Source: Nitrosomonas sp. Nm84 (GTDB lineage: Bacteria; Pseudomonadota; Gammaproteobacteria; Burkholderiales; Nitrosomonadaceae). Taken from it: a DNA stretch of 64,000 bases. The stretch covers positions 47,483 through 111,482 of the forward strand of contig NZ_QJJP01000009.1 of assembly GCF_003201565.1 (NCBI RefSeq), read 5' to 3'. The number at the start of each line of letters is the position of its first letter. Within the stretch, counting starts at the first letter, position 1. Below are positions 25,640-34,456 of the stretch, in pieces. The position numbers and the translations under genes are program-made. Below the pieces are notes generated by a model that worked only from the letters and a program-made list of their open reading frames with translations, did no database searches and was not told where the DNA came from.

Positions 25640-27289
25640 ATGACTATTACCGGTCCACTTAACCTTTCACTACCTCATCTGGATCTTGCAGGAAAAACTG
25701 TGTTGATAATCGATGATTATCAAGAAATGCGCAGTATTCTTCGTGAATTCTTGCGTAATTGTGGTGCTGATATCAAGACAATATACACGGCGGCAGATGG
25801 CAGTGAGGCCATTGCCCTATTAAAGAAAGTGCAGTTTGATATTGTGCTGTGTGATCTCTATTTGGGATCTGGAAAAAACGGACAACAAGTACTTGAAGAA
25901 GCAAAATATCGTTCACTGGTTGGACTTGCCTGTCTGTGGGTTATGGTTTCTGCAGAAAAAACCTCTGAAGCAGTGACAGGTGCGGCAGAATATCAACCCG
26001 ACGCTTATTTAATTAAACCTGTTACTGAAATGAGCTTACGCTTGCGGCTCACCAAGCTTTGGAAAAAAAAGGCAGCATTCGCAAAAATCCATCAAGCAAT
26101 ACAGCAATCCGATTACCTCAAAGCCATCAACTTATGTGATCAATGTTTGAACTCAGACATAACTCACAAGACTGATTTACTAAGAATCAAGAGCGATTTA
26201 TTTCTGCTGACCGGCGAGTACGATCGTGCTCAAAATTTGCTGGAAACCATTCTAGTTGAACGTGATTTTCCTTGGGCCAAGACCGCGCTAGCTAAAATTT
26301 CTCTTAAAAAAAACGATATGGTTGCAGCCAAAACCTTACTCGAAGAAACTATCCAAGCAAATCCTTCATTTCTTGAAGCATACGATCTGTTGGCTCAAAC
26401 GCTGCAAGCCATGAGTGATCTCGAAGGCGCACAGCATATACTCGAGCAGGCAACAAAATTGTCTCCTAATTCAGTGATACGACAAAAAAATCTCGGCAAT
26501 ATCACAATGAAAACAGGCAAGTTGAAGCTTGCTGAGCGGGCTTTTCGCAAGAGCATCGCGTTAGGAGAAAACTCAATATTAAAAACCGCAGATGCTTATC
26601 TGGGCTTGGTCAAAATATGCAGCGCCAACCAAAACCCTAATGAAGCAATAAAGGTGCTGGGTCAGCTAAATAAGCATTTCACAGCTGACGAAATACGTCT
26701 GAAAGCACTAGCCGTTGAAGGGATGATTTATCATCAGAGCGGTAATATTGAGAAGGCTAATCAAATTGTTATTGAGCTCGATCAATTTCTTACTCAGAAT
26801 AACCTTCATCCGGATAGCGATGGGGCTTTGGAAATAGCCCGTTTATTAATGACTACCGGTGATAAAGAAAAAGCCATTGCAGTATTAAAAAAAGAAATTA
26901 AAAACAATCCTGAAAATAATAGCTTACTCAATGATATCGCAGAAATTTTTGACAAAGCCGACATGGGCGAAGAAGGTAACCAATTGATTGAAACCTTCCG
27001 TAGCGAAGCTATGCTCATCATGAATCGCGGCGTACTGCTGATCAGCAAGGGGCAATATGAAGAGGCAGTTGTCGCCATGCGCAATGCACGTGCAGCAATG
27101 CCGACAAACATGCGCGTGTTACTCAATTTGGCTCATGTGATTATTACATATATCCAAAAAAACGGATCGACACCAGAACTGATTAAAGAAGCTCGCGATA
27201 GCCTTTTTGCCGCAAATGAATTGTTGCCGGGTGAACCTCGCTTTACACGACTCATGGCTTCACTGAGTAAGCTTAGTCCAATGCCTTAA
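25640..27289 (+). CDS. Response regulator: receiver domain plus tetratricopeptide repeats
   Basis: Residues 18-135 form a receiver domain with the acidic pair Asp25-Asp26, the phospho-acceptor Asp72 in VLCDLYLG, and Lys in YLIKPVT. From about residue 150 to the end come at least eight TPR-like helix pairs, with SFLEAYDLLAQTLQAMSDLE as one clear unit. No DNA-binding or enzymatic output domain exists, so output is probably through protein contacts. It forms a two-component pair with the histidine kinase just upstream. Similar receiver-TPR proteins are widespread and poorly understood. Confidence 0.9.
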   Translation: MTITGPLNLSLPHLDLAGKTVLIIDDYQEMRSILREFLRNCGADIKTIYTAADGSEAIALLKKVQFDIVLCDLYLGSGKNGQQVLEEAKYRSLVGLACLWVMVSAEKTSEAVTGAAEYQPDAYLIKPVTEMSLRLRLTKLWKKKAAFAKIHQAIQQSDYLKAINLCDQCLNSDITHKTDLLRIKSDLFLLTGEYDRAQNLLETILVERDFPWAKTALAKISLKKNDMVAAKTLLEETIQANPSFLEAYDLLAQTLQAMSDLEGAQHILEQATKLSPNSVIRQKNLGNITMKTGKLKLAERAFRKSIALGENSILKTADAYLGLVKICSANQNPNEAIKVLGQLNKHFTADEIRLKALAVEGMIYHQSGNIEKANQIVIELDQFLTQNNLHPDSDGALEIARLLMTTGDKEKAIAVLKKEIKNNPENNSLLNDIAEIFDKADMGEEGNQLIETFRSEAMLIMNRGVLLISKGQYEEAVVAMRNARAAMPTNMRVLLNLAHVIITYIQKNGSTPELIKEARDSLFAANELLPGEPRFTRLMASLSKLSPMP

Positions 27290-27331
27290 GCAGTAGAGCA
27301 CTACTCGATACAGCTCATCTATAAGTAAAAA

Positions 27332-27362
27332 AGCCACAGGGCAAGGCTGCTTGTCTGTGGCT
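27332..27362 (-). terminator. Intrinsic terminator after the PEP-CTERM gene
   Basis: AGCCACAG pairs with CTGTGGCT, with an inner CAAG/CTTG stem. On the minus strand the hairpin is followed by a run of Ts, about 28 bases after the PEP-CTERM stop. It separates this gene from the convergent response regulator. Confidence 0.8.
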
Positions 27363-27389
27363 CATAGAAACTGAACTATCCAGCTTGAA

Positions 27390-27950
27390 TTAGGCTGTTT
27401 TACGGCGACGTACGGAAAAACCAATCAATCCTAAGCCAGCCAGTAACATGGCATATGTTTCTGGTTCTGGAACAGGTAAGGCTTGCAAAGCAACTTGATA
27501 TTGTCCAACATGGGCGGAACTTCCTAAGTTACCACTGATATCAAGATGATACTGACCAGCCGCTAAATTACCGATAAGGTTTGTTGCGTTATTACCAGCA
27601 AATGTGGCGTATAAAGTGCTGCCGCTTGGATGAACATCGCTCCATACTTCAACTATCAGGCCCGTGATTTCAGATACATTGATACCCCAAATATTCAATA
27701 CAGCACTGTGAGCAGAACCCGATGTGCTTGACAGTGTTGGGATAGTGAAATTTGCATATTCTTCGAAGAATGAATTTGGGCTACCTGTCAAAGTTGCAGC
27801 AAGTACACTGGGTGATGCACCAATGACACCCATATCATAGGCATTGCCTACTGAACCATCGCCGCTTACGTTAGCAAAACCAGCATGTGCAACACCACTT
27901 GCCATCAGGACAGCTGCTGCTACTAATTTTAGTTTAAGACTGTTTTTCAT
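27390..27950 (-). CDS. PEP-CTERM sorting domain surface protein
   Basis: The 186-residue protein has a signal peptide (cleavage near GVAHA, residue 23) and a middle beta-rich domain. It ends with the sorting signal VPEPETYAMLLAGLGLIGF followed by VRRRKTA. This tripartite C-terminus is cut by an exosortase and targets the protein for the cell surface or for exopolysaccharide. The exosortase itself is not in this window. GGAG lies upstream of the ATG. Its function is unknown beyond being a surface protein. Confidence 0.9.
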   Translation of the reverse strand: MKNSLKLKLVAAAVLMASGVAHAGFANVSGDGSVGNAYDMGVIGASPSVLAATLTGSPNSFFEEYANFTIPTLSSTSGSAHSAVLNIWGINVSEITGLIVEVWSDVHPSGSTLYATFAGNNATNLIGNLAAGQYHLDISGNLGSSAHVGQYQVALQALPVPEPETYAMLLAGLGLIGFSVRRRKTA

Positions 27951-28520
27951 TTTAAAATCTCCAGGGTGAGTTTATGAATCATTAGGGAAGCATCAATTAC
28001 AATTAGTGTATAAATAACTCGCTTGAATTAAGCGGTAGCCAGTAATTATTTATAGCTTGCAATTACACACAGCCGCATTGTAAGTTCGTTCATTGAAGGT
28101 AACCATAGGAAATCACTCCCCTTTTATTAGTACACTAGTACACCACATGGCAGTACATCCGTACTAAGTATCGATATGCGGAGCATGCAAATAATTTGCA
28201 CGCTAATAGAAGAGATTTCGATGTTATTGATCCGGCCATTAAAAAGATTGACTAGTATCTCCATATTCTGGCCTTCTCCGCCATGATAAATCGCACTATT
28301 TAATGGCCGACTCTATAATGTTCCCCCATAATGCATAGATGACAAATAAGTATGGCTTGCTTACCAAAGCTGTCGGATCTACTAAGAGAAATAAAATTTA
28401 TTTATATCTGAGAGGGATCGAATTTTGTTTTAAGTATCGGCGTGATAATCTTTGCTTTGCAGCACTTAAATTAGTATGTATAAACCCACTTCAACTTCTA
28501 AGATTCTTAAATACTAACTG
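27951..28520. other. 570-base intergenic region with an inverted repeat
   Basis: The stretch separates the divergent PEP-CTERM and TraB-family genes. It holds an 11-base perfect inverted repeat (see 28233-28309) and a patch of repeated GTAC-type motifs near 28133-28170. A 60-codon frame (28339-28521) overlaps the TraB start by one base but has no ribosome binding site or recognisable content. I see no supported gene. Confidence 0.5.
28233..28309. repeat. Perfect 11-base inverted repeat with 55-base spacer
   Basis: CGGCCATTAAA at 28233-28243 is repeated inverted as TTTAATGGCCG at 28299-28309. The arms are long enough to be noticed, but the enclosed 55 bases hold no gene. It may be a small non-autonomous element remnant or a regulator half-site pair. 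Confidence 0.5.
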
Positions 28521-29762
28521 ATGAACAAATTAGAAGAATGCGTCATAGAATTACCGAAAGAAAATGAGGATAAAACCGAGCCTATTAAAACTGTGACGGT
28601 GAATAATTGTGCTATCACATTACTGGGAACTGCGCATGTTTCAAAAGCCAGCGCGGATAAAGTACAGGAGTTGATTGCGACAGGAAGATACGATGCTGTG
28701 GCCGTTGAATTGTGTCCGAGTCGTCATAAAGTGATCATCAACCCGGATACGATGGCTCAGATGGATTTGTTTCAGGTGATCAAAAACGGCCAAGCCAGCA
28801 TGGTTGCTGCCAGTCTTGCATTAGGTGCCTTCCAGCAACGCATGGCGGAGCAATTCGGTATTGAGCCAGGCGCCGAGATGCGTGTTGCGATTAAAGACGC
28901 GAAAATAGCAAAATTACCGGTTTTGTTGATTGACCGTGAAATCGGCACGACCATGAAACGGATTTATCACAATGTACCATGGTGGAAACGTATTCATTTG
29001 TTTGCCGGCTTGATCGCCAGTGTCGTTAGCAAAGAGAAATTCAGTGCCGCCGAAATTGAGAAATTAAAAGAAGGCGATGTGCTGGAAAGTTCTTTCTCGC
29101 AGTTTGCCGAAAACGAGAAAGACTTATTCCGACCGCTTATCAGTGAACGGGACGAATATATGTCAGCCCGCCTCATTAAAGAATGTAAGGAAAATAACTA
29201 TCAGCACATTCTGGTAGTAATCGGCGCCGGTCATCTGAACGGCATGGCACAACAATTTGAAACACAAAGCATTACCAATCCAGAGGAGAAAATTGCACAA
29301 CTGGATACCATTCCGCCGCCATCGCGATGGCTCAAGTTGATTCCTTGGATAATTGTTGCGCTCATTCTGACAGGTTTTGCCATTGGTTTTATGCGCAGCC
29401 CGGAAATCGGTACTGCCATGGTGGTTGATTGGATTGTAATCAATGGTGGACTTTCAGCACTGGGAGCAGCGATAGCTTTTGCCCACCCACTGTCTATTCT
29501 GACTGCTTTTCTGGCAGCTCCGCTGACATCTTTAAATCCAACCATAGGTGCAGGTATGGTGGTCGCTGCCGTAGAAACTTATTTACGCAAACCGAAAGTA
29601 AGTGATTTTAACCGGCTCAGAGCTGACACAACTAATCTGAAAGGTTGGTGGAGTAATCAGGTGACACGAATTTTACTGGTTTTTATACTCTCCACGTTGG
29701 GTTCGGCTATTGGCACTTATGTGGCCGGATTCAGGATATTCGAGCAACTTAGCAGCAGTTAA
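28521..29762 (+). CDS. TraB/PrgY family membrane protein
   Basis: The 413-residue protein has the TraB-family core in its first 260 residues: ITLLGTAHVSKASADKVQELI, VAVELCPSRHKVI, and HILVVIGAGHLNGM. The C-terminal part (about 265-410) has four hydrophobic helices. Family members include a pheromone shutdown factor in enterococci and eukaryotic mitochondrial proteins, and the conserved residues suggest a metalloprotease-like or peptide-binding activity. The actual substrate here is unknown. The ATG at 28521 lacks a strong Shine-Dalgarno sequence. Confidence 0.88.
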   Translation: MNKLEECVIELPKENEDKTEPIKTVTVNNCAITLLGTAHVSKASADKVQELIATGRYDAVAVELCPSRHKVIINPDTMAQMDLFQVIKNGQASMVAASLALGAFQQRMAEQFGIEPGAEMRVAIKDAKIAKLPVLLIDREIGTTMKRIYHNVPWWKRIHLFAGLIASVVSKEKFSAAEIEKLKEGDVLESSFSQFAENEKDLFRPLISERDEYMSARLIKECKENNYQHILVVIGAGHLNGMAQQFETQSITNPEEKIAQLDTIPPPSRWLKLIPWIIVALILTGFAIGFMRSPEIGTAMVVDWIVINGGLSALGAAIAFAHPLSILTAFLAAPLTSLNPTIGAGMVVAAVETYLRKPKVSDFNRLRADTTNLKGWWSNQVTRILLVFILSTLGSAIGTYVAGFRIFEQLSSS

Positions 29763-29901
29763 ATAAAGGGCGACCCTCATAATCCAAACTTCGTTACAAT
29801 GTTTCGTTACTCATAAGAAATGTTCCCCTACATATCGATCCTATGCTGCGTCAACATTCTTTATGCCTTACTTTGTTTGAATTTCTAGGGGTACCCTGAA
29901 C

Positions 29902-31752
29902 ATGTTCGATTTCTTCGAGCGCCTAATAAACCCTTATCCGCCGGAGCATCCTGCTGAGCCGCCACAAGGGCTCTATCAGTTTTGTCGCCACTATATTCAG
30001 GGGATTGAGCTCTACTTGGTCTTGCTGGCGATATTGACCACTTGCCTGGCAATCAGCGAAGCCATGCTGTATGGCGTACTGGGGCAAATGGTCGACTGGC
30101 TGGCGGAAAAAGAGCCCGCGCATTTCCTGGAAGAGGAATGGCCAACTTTGCTGGTCATGTCGATATTCATCCTGATAGTGATTCCAATGCTGGTGCTGCT
30201 GCATTCGTTAGTGATCCACCAGACACTGATGGGAAATTTACCGATGCGGATCAGGTGGTTATCACACCGATACCTGCTCAATCAAAGTTACTCATTCTTT
30301 CAGCATGAATTCAGTGGCCGGATTGCCACCAAAGTGATGCAAACCGCGCTGTCGGTACGAGAAACAGTGATGAAACTGCTCGATGTCATGCTGTTTGTCA
30401 CCGTGTATCTCACGACGACGTTCATGTTGGTGCTTAATGCCGATCCGCGTTTGTGTTTGCCGTTGCTGGCATGGTTGTTTTTGTACATTGGCATTCTGTG
30501 CCATTTTGTGCCGCAACTAAAACGCGTCTCCACTCTGCAGGCCGATGCACGCTCTCTGATGACAGGGCGTATTGTCGACAGTTATACCAACATCCTGACA
30601 CTCAAGCTATTTTCCGGAAGCCAGCGGGAATTTGCTTATGCCAAGGCCGGTATGGAAGAATTCATGTCCACGGTACATCCGCAGATGCGACTTTCGACCG
30701 GACTTAATGCCTGCGTGTGGATTATCAATATGCTGCTGGTATTCGTAACAGGGGCGTTTGGGATTCATTTGTGGCAACAAGGTGCCATCGGCCCGGGCGC
30801 TATCGCGATTGTTATGAGTCTGGCGATCCGGCTGACTGGCATGTCACATTGGGTCATGTGGGAAGTCAACGCACTGTTTGAAAACATCGGTACGGTACAA
30901 GATGGTATCAATACAATCTCAAAACCCCAAAATGTCACCGATGCACCGAATGCAGATAGTCTACACGTTCATCATGGCGCAATCCATTTTAACCATGTTG
31001 GCTTTTCTTATCACTCGAGTCAACAGGAATCTCATGGCATTTTTGACGATCTGAGTTTACATATCGCTGCCGGTGAAAAAGTGGGAATCGTTGGCCGTTC
31101 AGGCGCAGGAAAATCAACCTTCGTTAACCTGTTGCTCAGGTTTTATGATATCCAACAAGGCAGTATCACCATCGATGGACAAGATATTCGCACTGTAACC
31201 CAGGATAGCCTGCGTGCCAATATCGCCATGGTGACACAAGACACTTCGCTACTGCATCGTTCAGTGCGTGACAACATTCTGTTTGGCAAACCGGATGCTA
31301 CCGATGCACAAATGATTGCGGTAGCCAGGCAAGCCCAAGCACATGAGTTCATCCAGACATTGCGAGATATCAAAGGTCGAACCGCTTATGATGCGCACGT
31401 GGGAGAACGTGGCGTTACGCTATCCGGTGGACAACGACAACGTATCGCCATTGCCCGGGTGCTGTTAAAGAATGCACCTATCCTGGTGCTGGATGAAGCC
31501 ACCTCGGCATTGGATTCCGAAGTGGAAGCCAGTATTCAGCAAAGCTTGTATCAGCTAATGAAAGGTAAAACGGTCATAGCCATCGCACATCGACTATCTA
31601 CGATTGCAGCAATGGATCGACTGATCGTATTTGATAAAGGCCGCATTGTTGAGCAGGGCAGCCACGCCAAACTGATCGCCAATAATCAGCTGTATGCACA
31701 GCTATGGAATCATCAATCGGGTGGTTTTTTAGGGTTGCTAGAAAATGAATAA
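29902..31752 (+). CDS. ABC exporter, fused permease and ATPase
   Basis: The 616-residue half-transporter has six membrane helices in about residues 35-330. A nucleotide-binding domain follows with Walker A GRSGAGKST, signature LSGGQRQRIAIAR, Walker B ILVLDEATSALD and the switch His in IAIAHRLST. It probably works as a homodimer in the inner membrane, exporting a lipid, peptide or drug. The N-terminal segment YPPEHPAEPPQGLYQF marks a subgroup common in proteobacteria. No neighbour reveals the cargo. Confidence 0.9.
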   Translation: MFDFFERLINPYPPEHPAEPPQGLYQFCRHYIQGIELYLVLLAILTTCLAISEAMLYGVLGQMVDWLAEKEPAHFLEEEWPTLLVMSIFILIVIPMLVLLHSLVIHQTLMGNLPMRIRWLSHRYLLNQSYSFFQHEFSGRIATKVMQTALSVRETVMKLLDVMLFVTVYLTTTFMLVLNADPRLCLPLLAWLFLYIGILCHFVPQLKRVSTLQADARSLMTGRIVDSYTNILTLKLFSGSQREFAYAKAGMEEFMSTVHPQMRLSTGLNACVWIINMLLVFVTGAFGIHLWQQGAIGPGAIAIVMSLAIRLTGMSHWVMWEVNALFENIGTVQDGINTISKPQNVTDAPNADSLHVHHGAIHFNHVGFSYHSSQQESHGIFDDLSLHIAAGEKVGIVGRSGAGKSTFVNLLLRFYDIQQGSITIDGQDIRTVTQDSLRANIAMVTQDTSLLHRSVRDNILFGKPDATDAQMIAVARQAQAHEFIQTLRDIKGRTAYDAHVGERGVTLSGGQRQRIAIARVLLKNAPILVLDEATSALDSEVEASIQQSLYQLMKGKTVIAIAHRLSTIAAMDRLIVFDKGRIVEQGSHAKLIANNQLYAQLWNHQSGGFLGLLENE

Positions 31753-31900
31753 ACTTGCACTAAGAAGTGGCTTCGCAAATTCGGACAGTCGGATAAGTGC
31801 TAATCCTGCTCAATCCAAGCCGTGTAATAAGCTGAGCGCGTAGCGGATGTAGTGTCGTTCTTGCTTTTGCTGATCAACTGCCATGTTGGAATTCGCAAAC

Positions 31901-32119
31901 TCATTCCAACCTACGGGCTATTAAGACACGATTCCCTTCCATCATTCTTTCTACTGTAGAAATTCGCGATCCTGGTGGAAACTCCCATTCTTCATCTTCA
32001 GGATCATAAGAATCTGCACCATCAAGAACAAAAACGTTTGGAGCAACTTGAGTAGCAGAAACTGGTCGAAAAACCTCTACTCCTTCATTCAGCAATCGAA
32101 CATAGAGGATAATATTCAT
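31901..32119 (-). CDS. Putative immunity protein for the Rhs toxin
   Basis: The 72-residue acidic protein (MNIILYVRLLNEGVEVFRP...) begins seven bases after the Rhs stop codon. Its Shine-Dalgarno GAGG overlaps that stop codon (TGAGG), so translation is coupled. This location and size are what an immunity protein should have. I recall short proteins of similar pattern (RLLEEGTxVWRP and WEFPPGS) in many bacteria, so its link with the toxin rests on position. No signal peptide or membrane segment is present, so it should act in the cytoplasm. Confidence 0.65.
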   Translation of the reverse strand: MNIILYVRLLNEGVEVFRPVSATQVAPNVFVLDGADSYDPEDEEWEFPPGSRISTVERMMEGNRVLIARRLE

Positions 32120-32126
32120 ATTGGCC

Positions 32127-33245
32127 TCAATATTTGAATTTGAGGCCACCGACATGAATAACCTCTTTGATTACGTTATCAAGAACGACAGATTGCCCCG
32201 TCTCAGGATGCACGTAGCGAATTGCTTGATTTCCTTTGTTAATGAGGTTTTCAGCAGAAAAACTCTTGCCTTTCTGGATCGCCTCTGTTATTTGCGCAGG
32301 GGTACAACCACGTTTCTGAAGTTGACCAGCCCATTTTGCTTCTGATTTGAATGTACCAAGAATCCACTTGGTTTCCATAGCGCTCTTTGTAGCAAGATTT
32401 CCAAGAAGCTTACCACCAACGGCCCCAATAGCCCCTAGGGATAGAGCATCCATTCCAGCAGAAATCGCAACATTACCTGTATCAACACACTGCAGATTAC
32501 CGCCATTACTCAATAATTGTGATGGAATATCAATTGCTGCACCGGAGATTGCGCCAACACTAGCACTTACAGCAGCCGCACAAGCTGGATTGCCTGCACA
32601 GGCAGCAATAATGGCTGGAATAGCTTCGCCCGTCGGGTCAGTAAAACTCATTGGATTTCCACTTACATATCCATAAGTATTCAATCCCCCCGTCAGTCCA
32701 GTCGAATCAGGAGTCAGATATCTTCCCGTTTTCGGCTCATAATATCTGAAGTAATTGTAGTGAAGGCCAGTCTCCTTATCAAAATACTGTCCCAGGAATC
32801 TTGGATGGTATTCAAATAATTGACTGTTTCCGTCCGGATCTTCATCAGGCAGATTGGCACCAAATGCATGGATGTTTTCCCAGCGCCACACCGGGATGTT
32901 GCCTTGATTGACGATCACTCTCGGCGTGTTGAGGTGGTCGGCATGGATGAAGTAAATCTGGATCGGGCTGGTGGAGGTGGGTTTTCTGATGATAGCGATC
33001 GGGATATTCTCTAACCAGATAGTTTCTTGCCGGACTAACCAGTCATCCGTCGGTGTGGCGGTACTGGAATTATCTCTGTATTCACCGATCAATTGCCCGG
33101 CGGGATCATAGAAAAAGAAAACTTTGAACTCAACGGGCCTTTTTGCTGGTGCGTTGATTCAGGCCGTTGGTTTTATACGTGTGCGTTTGGCGTTTTTGAC
33201 GGTTGTTGAGAGCTTGCCGACGGCATAATAGCCCCAATATTTGGG
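32127..33245 (-). pseudogene. Rhs C-terminal fragment with colicin E5-like RNase toxin domain, 5' truncated and frameshifted
   Basis: The frame from about 33134 leftward encodes the end of an Rhs repeat protein: FFFYDPAGQLIGEYRDN, then HADHLNTPRVI and YFDKETGLHYNYFRYYEP, GRYLTPDSTGLTGG and SFTDPTGEA. The variable C-terminus (last 70 residues) reads WAGQLQKRGCTPAQITEAI and RYVHPETGQSVVLDN, like colicin E5-related tRNA-cutting RNases. Upstream the Rhs sequence continues (THTYKTNGLNQRTSKK) in another frame, with the break near 33135-33145, and stops after about 100 bases. No full-length Rhs gene exists here. I infer an orphan rhs toxin tip, possibly a spare cassette. Toxin activity is uncertain because the usual RGW is RGC. 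Confidence 0.75.
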
Positions 33246-33430
33246 GCTGGTGTGTCCGATTGGCCGATCAGGCGATCACAAAGAATCATGTTTAATGCAT
33301 TTTGCAATATTCAGACCTGTCCCGTGCTGCGCTTTGTTCCCGTGCTACGCTTATAGGCATACTAGAAAAACATCTTCAGCGTGCCAATACGCTATTCTAT
33401 TTTTGCTGATTCTATATTTTTTAGTTTGAC

Positions 33431-34117
33431 TTAAACCAAAGGGTGAAAGGTTTCATAGGAACCAATCACATTCAATTGGCTATACCCATCAGCAAATTCT
33501 AGTCGTTCAATATCCACTAACGTATCGGTCGCATTTCCATTGTTTTCAATCACTTCGTAACCTGTATTTTTTCCTAAAATATCTTGTGTGGCGTACACTC
33601 GATAATCATCACGGCTACCTGCATAAACCACGGTATCAAGGCCTAAACCGCCGTTAAAATCATCTGAAGCGGCGGTAGTATTGTAGAAAGTCTGGTTGGG
33701 ATTGATACTTTCGTCCTGTGCTTTCAGCAGATCAAGAGTGTCGGTAATAGATTCATAAATATCCTGAGCCTTGTCGAATACAAATCTAAGGACATCCTCT
33801 TTCGTTGTACCCTCTAACCAGTTATGAATGGGATCAATAATAATTCTGATTAAAGTGTTTTCAGTTGGATCAAATTCCCAGTCTCTGGTATATCCTGGAT
33901 AAGTAGGTAAAACCGATGGCAATGGTTTGATACTTTCCGGCAAATCCGGCCAGGTTCGAACTATGGGAAAGTCCGGTAATCTACCCGGTAGGCTTGGTAA
34001 AAATGAGGTGTTTATAGTTTCAGGTAATCTCAGATTGAAATCAATATCAGGAAATTTTGTTAAAGAGTATTGATTTGTATACTCTAATGAATTAGGAAGA
34101 TAGTTCTTTATTATCAC
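33431..34117 (-). CDS. Hypothetical protein with type I secretion-like C-terminus
   Basis: A GTG at 34117 with AAGGGGA eight bases upstream is the most likely start (228 residues). The N-terminal half is rich in Pro and Leu (LPSLPGRLPDFPIVRTWPDL). The C-terminus has the pattern seen at the end of large calcium-binding, type I-secreted proteins: DDFNGGLGLDTVVYAGSRDD followed by ATDTLVDIERLEFADG. No full RTX nonapeptide array is present. It may be a short secreted protein or the 3' part of a broken larger gene. No secretion genes are adjacent. Confidence 0.6.
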   Translation of the reverse strand: MIIKNYLPNSLEYTNQYSLTKFPDIDFNLRLPETINTSFLPSLPGRLPDFPIVRTWPDLPESIKPLPSVLPTYPGYTRDWEFDPTENTLIRIIIDPIHNWLEGTTKEDVLRFVFDKAQDIYESITDTLDLLKAQDESINPNQTFYNTTAASDDFNGGLGLDTVVYAGSRDDYRVYATQDILGKNTGYEVIENNGNATDTLVDIERLEFADGYSQLNVIGSYETFHPLV

Positions 34118-34456
34118 GATGCTAATCCCCTTAATTAACTCAATCAAAATACCAAATACAGCTTATTACAGCACATTCTATCCTACAAATCTGAACAGAA
34201 GCTGAATATAATTACTCTGCGTTTAACACCTATTTCGAGGCGCGCGGTCTTTTAGGATGACTCGCAGGATGAGTTTGCCCAGATGCTTTCTCGCGATTGA
34301 CTGTTAAACGAGCGGCAGCCATCCTCGTTATCGCAAAGTTAGCTGAGAAACGATCGCAACATGTTAGAATGGGCGGATTTACAGATTTCTTATACTCAAT
34401 GTTAAGAAAACACGCATCTGCACCATAACCTGTTGTTTTTCATAAAATCATAAGAT
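34118..34456. other. Intergenic region upstream of gyrA
   Basis: I see no gene, repeat or clear promoter here. It includes the presumed gyrA promoter region, but no convincing -35/-10 pair could be picked by eye. Confidence 0.4.

Noticed and set aside
28339..28521. 60-codon frame whose stop overlaps the TraB-family start by one base
   Set aside because: The overlap looked like translational coupling, but there is no ribosome site and the protein has an AT-driven composition without any family feature.
33321..33352. Two near-identical 14-base units (CCCGTGCTGCGCTT and CCCGTGCTACGCTT), 18 bases apart
   Set aside because: Only two copies, so neither a CRISPR array nor a meaningful tandem repeat.
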